Shown here: in pieces, positions 28,302 to 32,037 of the stretch
How positions within the stretch are numbered: the first letter of the stretch is position 1
Layout: the number at the start of each line of letters is the position of its first letter
From: Coemansia sp. RSA 922
Taxonomy: Eukaryota; Kickxellomycota; Kickxellomycetes; Kickxellales; Kickxellaceae
DNA length: 32,037 nt
Direction of reading: 5' to 3'
NCBI GenBank assembly: GCA_027577415.1
Contig: JANBQS010000131.1
Coordinates: 1 to 32,037, forward strand
Position numbers and translations under genes: made by a program
Notes under the pieces: model-generated
What the model was told of the DNA's origin: nothing
Seen by the model: the letters and a program-made list of their open reading frames with translations, nothing else
Databases searched by the model: none

Positions 28302-29141
28302 ATGAGTCACGCTACTATAGCAACAGCAACCGCCACGGCAGTCGAGGCAGCAAGCACTGCGGCAGCGGAGGTTACTCGTCAGGGAGCACCAGTTGTATCC
28401 CAGTTCTTCCGGTCTTTGGTCCCTGACCCCACCAGTCCCGTTCAGCTGGTACTTCTTGGTCTCGCCGGATACTTTGCTGTGCGCAGCGCACTTGCTTCTC
28501 GGTCCAAGGGACCGGAAAAGTTTGCCATGGGCAATGTACAAGAGACGGTGGTGCCTACTAAGCGCGATTTCACGCCGGAGGAGCTCGCTGAGTGTGATGG
28601 TCATGACGAGGAGACGGCACTGCACATTGCAGTGCGTCGTGTGGTATACGATGTGTCAAAGGCGCGCGGGTTCTATGGCCCTGACGGTCCTTATGCTAAC
28701 TTTGCTGGTCGTGATGCGTCTAGGGGTTTGGCTCTGGGCAAGTTTAATACTGATATTTTGACTGATATTGACGACCCCATCGATACCCTAGAGGACTTGG
28801 ACAAGGCTGAGAACGAGGCTCTTGATGAGTGGGCAACTTTCTTTGCTGGAAAGTACGTGCCTGTCGGTCGTCTTGTCGATGCTCCTATGACCCCTGAGCG
28901 TGTGGCTAGGGCTGAGAAGAAGGCCGCTGCTAAGGAGGCCGCCGAGAAGGAAGCTGCCGAGAAAGCGGCCGCTGCGAAGGAGGCTGCTGAGAAGGAGGCC
29001 GCTGAGAAGAAAGAGGCGGCGGCAAAGGAAGCTGCTGAGAAAGAAGCTGCTGCTGCTGCTGCTGCTGCCAAGGAGGAGGAGGTTGCTAATACCGAGTCCA
29101 AGGAGGATGTTGCTAATACCGAATCCAAGAAGGACATCTAA
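28302..29141 (+). CDS. DAP1: DAP1/PGRMC1-type cytochrome b5-like haem protein with a repeat tail
   Basis: Encodes 279 residues. A Thr/Ala-rich N terminus is followed by a membrane segment (about 46-64). The cytochrome b5-like domain runs from about 88 to 195, with FTPEEL, VVYDVS, FYGPDGPY (124-131) and FAGRDASRGLA (134-144). Y131 aligns with the haem-ligating Tyr113 of PGRMC1, and Y125 with Tyr107. Dap1 proteins sit in the ER and activate P450 enzymes of sterol synthesis such as Erg11; this is family knowledge. Fungal Dap1 is normally about 150-180 residues. Here an Ala/Lys/Glu repeat helix (204-260) and two copies of VANTESKxD (261-278) are added. The ATG at 28302 has A at -3. Confidence 0.92.
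   Translation: MSHATIATATATAVEAASTAAAEVTRQGAPVVSQFFRSLVPDPTSPVQLVLLGLAGYFAVRSALASRSKGPEKFAMGNVQETVVPTKRDFTPEELAECDGHDEETALHIAVRRVVYDVSKARGFYGPDGPYANFAGRDASRGLALGKFNTDILTDIDDPIDTLEDLDKAENEALDEWATFFAGKYVPVGRLVDAPMTPERVARAEKKAAAKEAAEKEAAEKAAAAKEAAEKEAAEKKEAAAKEAAEKEAAAAAAAAKEEEVANTESKEDVANTESKKDI
28911..29135 (+). repeat. KEAAEK-type coding repeat and a 27-nt tandem duplication in the DAP1 tail
   Basis: 28911-29081 encodes 57 residues made almost only of Ala, Lys and Glu in KEAAEKEAA units. It predicts a continuous charged helix. It is followed by two adjacent 27-nt units (29082-29108 and 29109-29135), each encoding VANTESK plus two residues and differing at a few bases. Such repeats can change copy number by slippage. 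Confidence 0.85.
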
Positions 29142-29300
29142 GCTGTCTAACCATGTTTTTTGTTGTAGAAAGCTCTCCTCTTTAAATTATAAGAGTTTTT
29201 GAATATATACCGTCTCTATCACATGGCAAAACGGGATGAAGAAAAGATACCCTTCTCTTTTCGTCTCTGTAAGTTTTTACGTTTTATATTACTTTTTAAT

Positions 29301-30023
29301 ATGGAGGATACGATAAAGGCAGTGATTTTTGATGTTGGCGGAGTATTGGTAAAGTCGCCGTTTATCGCGATATCAGCATATGAGCGGGAGCTAGGTTTGC
29401 CAGGCAACTATATCAACGTATCGCTGAGCCGGCGTGGCGCAGAGGGTGCGTTCCAGCGATACGAGCGAGGCGAGCTTTCGTACGGCGAGTTTGTAGATCA
29501 GTGGACGGAGGAGCTCAACGACACTGAGGCCAACAACCTTGCGTACCACAAATATTTGCAACGGCATGAGCTGGATACCCGCATGGTACTCCCGCAGCAA
29601 ACAAGAGTCAATGGCGAGACACTGTTTGCGGGCATGATGGCAGTGGCAGAGACGCCTAACGAATGTATGGTGGAGCTGGTTCGCTGGCTGAAAGCATGTG
29701 GATATAGGGTGGCGGCACTGACCAATAACTTTAGGGACACTGGTGACAGTGACAAGTTGAAACCGCTATTTGATGTGTTTGTGGAGTCGGCTGTCGAGGG
29801 ACTGAGAAAACCTGATCCAAGGTTTTATTTGCAGGCATGTAATCGCTTGGAAGTCAGTCCCTGTGAGGCATTGTTTCTGGACGATATCCCGGTTAACGTG
29901 AGAGCTGCTAAGGAATTGGGCATGGAAGTTATTCGCGTGGAAATCGGTAGAGAAACTCTGGCCGTCGATAAAGTTAAGCGCATTCTGCGAGCACGGGGAG
30001 CATACTCATCAGCCAAGATCTAA
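29301..30023 (+). CDS. HAD-superfamily hydrolase, soluble epoxide hydrolase N-domain/ACAD10-like
   Basis: Encodes 240 residues. Motif I is FDVGGVL (10-16): the nucleophile D11 is present, but the usual second Asp of DxD is G13. Motif II is ALTNN, motif III is the Lys in LRKPDP, and motif IV is LFLDDIPVN. A helical cap lies between motifs I and II. The sequence resembles the N-terminal phosphatase domain of epoxide hydrolase and the ACAD10 HAD domain. The substrate cannot be inferred, and without the second Asp phosphatase activity may be weak or absent. The ATG at 29301 has A at -3 and G at +4 and sits five residues before motif I. An in-frame ATG at 29223 in poor context would add 26 residues. 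Confidence 0.82.
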   Translation: MEDTIKAVIFDVGGVLVKSPFIAISAYERELGLPGNYINVSLSRRGAEGAFQRYERGELSYGEFVDQWTEELNDTEANNLAYHKYLQRHELDTRMVLPQQTRVNGETLFAGMMAVAETPNECMVELVRWLKACGYRVAALTNNFRDTGDSDKLKPLFDVFVESAVEGLRKPDPRFYLQACNRLEVSPCEALFLDDIPVNVRAAKELGMEVIRVEIGRETLAVDKVKRILRARGAYSSAKI

Positions 30024-30118
30024 ATACAAAAAAAGCCTTGGACAATCAAAAAAAATCGCCACTTTATCTCTTTAAATTCATTTTTATTTTATATTTGGAT
30101 TTAAGCGACGAATTTATC

Positions 30119-31402
30119 ATGTTTAGAATTGGAGGAGCACGTATTGCCAAAGCTGGAGCACGGACTTTCGGTACCAAGGCACAGCCACCGTCACGGCTAC
30201 GGAACGCAGTGTGGGCGACAAGCGGTATAGTTATCGGTGGACTGGGATACTTGTATTTGACTGATGCCAGCGCTGGTTTTCACAAGTACGTTAGCACGCC
30301 ACTGATGCGGCAACTGGACGCCGAGCAAGCGCACCAGCTAGCTATCAGCTCGATGAAGCGCGGGGTGTGCCCAGTAGACCGCAGCACAGATGACTCTGTG
30401 CTGGAGATAGAGCTGTGGGGAAAAAGCGTGACGAATCCTATCGGAGTAGCAGCTGGATTTGACAAGAACGGCGAGGCTATTGATGCGCTGTTTGGACTGG
30501 GATTCGGAAGCGTTGAGATCGGGAGTATCACTCCCGAGGCGCAAGAGGGCAACGCGCGGCCACGGATCTTCCGAGTGGAGGACAGCGATGCTGTTATCAA
30601 TCGTATGGGGCTGCCTAACTGCGGAGTTGTTAGCGCTGGTGAGCGGCTGCGGTCGCGGTTCTGGCGGCTTTTGGCGTCGCAGAGCAAGCAGCAGGGAGAG
30701 TCAGTGGCTACTTTGTCGTCCTCGGTTAATAGGTCGGCGGTGGCAGGGCGGCTGCTGGGGGTGAATGTTGGTAAATGCAAGAGCTCTGGTGATGATTCTT
30801 TCGACGACTATGTGACTGGGCTTCAGGAGCTGGGACCGTATGCGGACTATGTGGTGATCAACGTCAGTTGTCCGAATGTCACCAATATGAAGGCCAACGG
30901 CAATGTGGAGGTGCTTGAGCGCACGGTGGAGGCGGTGATGAAGGCGCGTAACAAGATGTCTGGCGAGTACCGGCCGCCCGTTGTGCTAAAGATCGGGCCT
31001 GACAACGACCTGCAGCAGCTGCGGGTGATTGCGCAGGTGGCCATGGACTACCGCGTGGACGGCATCATTGCCACCAACACTACCAGGCAGAGACCTGGGG
31101 TGATTGGGGTGAAGGAGGAGGGCGGGTTGAGTGGGGCGCCGCTCAAGGATATGGCGCTGGCGACAACGCGCGAGATGTATCGGCTGACGCAAGGGAAGAT
31201 GGCTATCATCGGATGTGGCGGGATAAGGACGGCTGAGGATGCGCTGGCATTTGCAAAGGCTGGAGCATCGTGTGTCCAGGTGTACTCGAGTATGACTATG
31301 GATGGACCGGGAAAGGCGCGCGAGATCAAGGACGGCGTGGTCAGGCTATTGAAGGGACGCAAGTGGGCGGATGTAGTTGGCGAAGACGCCAGGAGGAAAT
31401 GA
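30119..31402 (+). CDS. DHODH: Mitochondrial class 2 dihydroorotate dehydrogenase
   Basis: Encodes 427 residues. The N terminus (1-30) is basic and hydroxylated, as in a mitochondrial presequence, followed by one membrane segment (about 31-48). The class 2 tunnel helices and FMN barrel follow: AAGFDKNGEA (111-120), GSITPEAQEGNARPR, NRMGLPN (161-167), GVNVGK, NVSCPNV (248-254), IATNTT, EGGLSGAPL and IIGCGGI. It oxidises dihydroorotate to orotate in pyrimidine synthesis and passes electrons to ubiquinone at the inner membrane. C251 stands where class 2 enzymes have the catalytic base Ser (Ser175 in E. coli, Ser215 in human); class 1 enzymes use Cys there. A Ser-rich insert (about 188-210) precedes the GVNVGK strand. 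The ATG at 30119 begins the presequence. Confidence 0.93.
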   Translation: MFRIGGARIAKAGARTFGTKAQPPSRLRNAVWATSGIVIGGLGYLYLTDASAGFHKYVSTPLMRQLDAEQAHQLAISSMKRGVCPVDRSTDDSVLEIELWGKSVTNPIGVAAGFDKNGEAIDALFGLGFGSVEIGSITPEAQEGNARPRIFRVEDSDAVINRMGLPNCGVVSAGERLRSRFWRLLASQSKQQGESVATLSSSVNRSAVAGRLLGVNVGKCKSSGDDSFDDYVTGLQELGPYADYVVINVSCPNVTNMKANGNVEVLERTVEAVMKARNKMSGEYRPPVVLKIGPDNDLQQLRVIAQVAMDYRVDGIIATNTTRQRPGVIGVKEEGGLSGAPLKDMALATTREMYRLTQGKMAIIGCGGIRTAEDALAFAKAGASCVQVYSSMTMDGPGKAREIKDGVVRLLKGRKWADVVGEDARRK

Positions 31403-31651
31403 AAATTTTGTTAAGAGTTAATAGAACAGGAGGGGTAGTTTTCAAAAAAAAGACAGTAGGCACGTGCGGGGTAAGCAAGTGTGAGGGGACCTCAGGTGGG
31501 CCTTGTGTGTGTGTGTGTGGAGATAAAGAGTTGCACAAAAGAAAAGACCAGGCGCGGAAAAATAGGAAAGGATGGGCTTGGCGTTCATTGAGGATTGCTC
31601 TTTTGTCTCTTACTTTATTTCTTTCGTATACCTATTATATATATATCTATT
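31403..31651. other. Intergenic region with a TG run and TATATA leader
   Basis: 249 nt between DHODH and the last gene. It contains a TG dinucleotide run at 31504-31519, then a pyrimidine-rich and TATATA stretch at about 31608-31650 immediately before the next ATG. No other gene seen. Confidence 0.45.
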
Positions 31652-32037
31652 ATGACAATACCGGGAGGAGGAGGTAGTGGGTTGTTGGCACTGCCTGCGA
31701 CGCCGACAACAGCGCGGTCGGGCGAACAGCAGCATGGGCTTAGCGCTTTGGAGGAAGGAGTGATTCAGCAGCACAGTAGCGGGTATAATGTGTTTGAGGA
31801 CGACAGGGTTCTGCGAATATGCGACGAGGCAGAGGCCACAGCAGTAGACATGGCAGATGGCATTGATGGGTTGGGCGGCGAGGAGGTGGCAGACACGGGC
31901 AACAGCGGCGGGCATGCGGCAGTTGGGCGGCGGTGGCGGCTGGCTCAGCTGGTTGTGGGTGGAGGCAATCGGCGGCGAAACGGAAGCAGCACAGACATGG
32001 GGCACCGGCGGAGCAACCACGGGTCGGCATCGACGTA
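31652..32037 (+). CDS. Unrecognised protein, 5' end only
   Basis: A frame opens at the ATG at 31652 (MTIPGGGGSGLLALP) and runs without a stop for 128 codons to the right edge, so the gene is cut. The pyrimidine-rich, TATA-like leader directly before the ATG resembles those of other genes here, and GC content jumps sharply at the ATG. The visible part is Gly/Ala/Ser-rich with an acidic patch (VFEDDRVLRICDEAEA) and then a basic one (GGGNRRRNGSS). It looks disordered and gives no family. Antisense frames over the same bases are low complexity and lack a leader, so the plus strand is preferred. Confidence 0.5.
   Translation, partial: MTIPGGGGSGLLALPATPTTARSGEQQHGLSALEEGVIQQHSSGYNVFEDDRVLRICDEAEATAVDMADGIDGLGGEEVADTGNSGGHAAVGRRWRLAQLVVGGGNRRRNGSSTDMGHRRSNHGSAST

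Noticed and set aside
31610..32020. Minus-strand frames at the right edge.
   Set aside because: Pro/Cys/His-rich shadows of GC-rich coding DNA. The plus strand has an ATG after a typical leader and stays open to the edge.
1..32037. Mobile elements, CRISPR arrays, rRNA and tRNA genes.
   Set aside because: Looked for terminal repeats, transposase motifs, spaced repeats and tRNA boxes by eye; none could be supported. Small RNAs without strong sequence signals could be missed.

Overview
This window looks like nuclear DNA of an early-diverging fungus. The genes are eukaryotic and densely packed. Only four introns can be supported, all short, with GT...AG ends and CTAAC/CTGAC-like branch sites. 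Several products are recognisably fungal (AFI1, MOD5, DUG1, DAP1, KGD2). A complex I subunit excludes Saccharomyces-type yeasts. The mix of intron-poor genes, a RAB3GAP1 orthologue, a mitochondrial class 2 dihydroorotate dehydrogenase and a membrane-anchored degenerate trypsin-fold protein would suit Zoopagomycota, perhaps Kickxellomycotina. That placement is inference, not proof.

Layout: the 5' end of an AFI1/DENN-type gene (minus, cut by the left edge) is head-to-head with the complex I LYR-family subunit NDUFB9. A PIG3-like quinone oxidoreductase follows, then a fusion of a degenerate Ap4A-hydrolase-like Nudix domain, two TTP-type CCCH zinc fingers and a W2 (eIF5C) domain. From 4.9 to 18.3 kb four minus-strand genes lie in tandem: a single-pass pseudo-S1-protease, the tRNA dimethylallyltransferase MOD5, the Rab3GAP catalytic subunit, and a 1913-residue unrecognised Ser-rich protein with one membrane segment near its C terminus. 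That last gene shares a divergent promoter, rich in ACGCG (MCB-like) sites, with a replication factor C small subunit (yeast RFC5/human RFC3 type). KGD2 follows, with two introns and a 38-nt exon, convergent with condensin subunit CND1. CND1 is head-to-head with the Cys-Gly dipeptidase DUG1. The right end carries DAP1 (cytochrome b5-like) with a long Ala/Lys/Glu repeat tail, a HAD-family hydrolase, a class 2 DHODH, and the 5' end of an unrecognised gene cut by the right edge.

The genes do not form one pathway. Most are housekeeping functions: respiration and TCA cycle, pyrimidine synthesis, tRNA modification, DNA replication, chromosome condensation, Rab GTPase control and glutathione turnover. 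No tRNA, rRNA, transposon, CRISPR array or defence island was seen. The most unusual signals are the pseudo-Nudix/CCCH/W2 fusion, the membrane pseudoprotease with a PPxY tail, the giant orphan membrane protein, the Cys-for-Ser swap at the catalytic base of a class 2 DHODH, and the ACGCG cluster upstream of the RFC gene.
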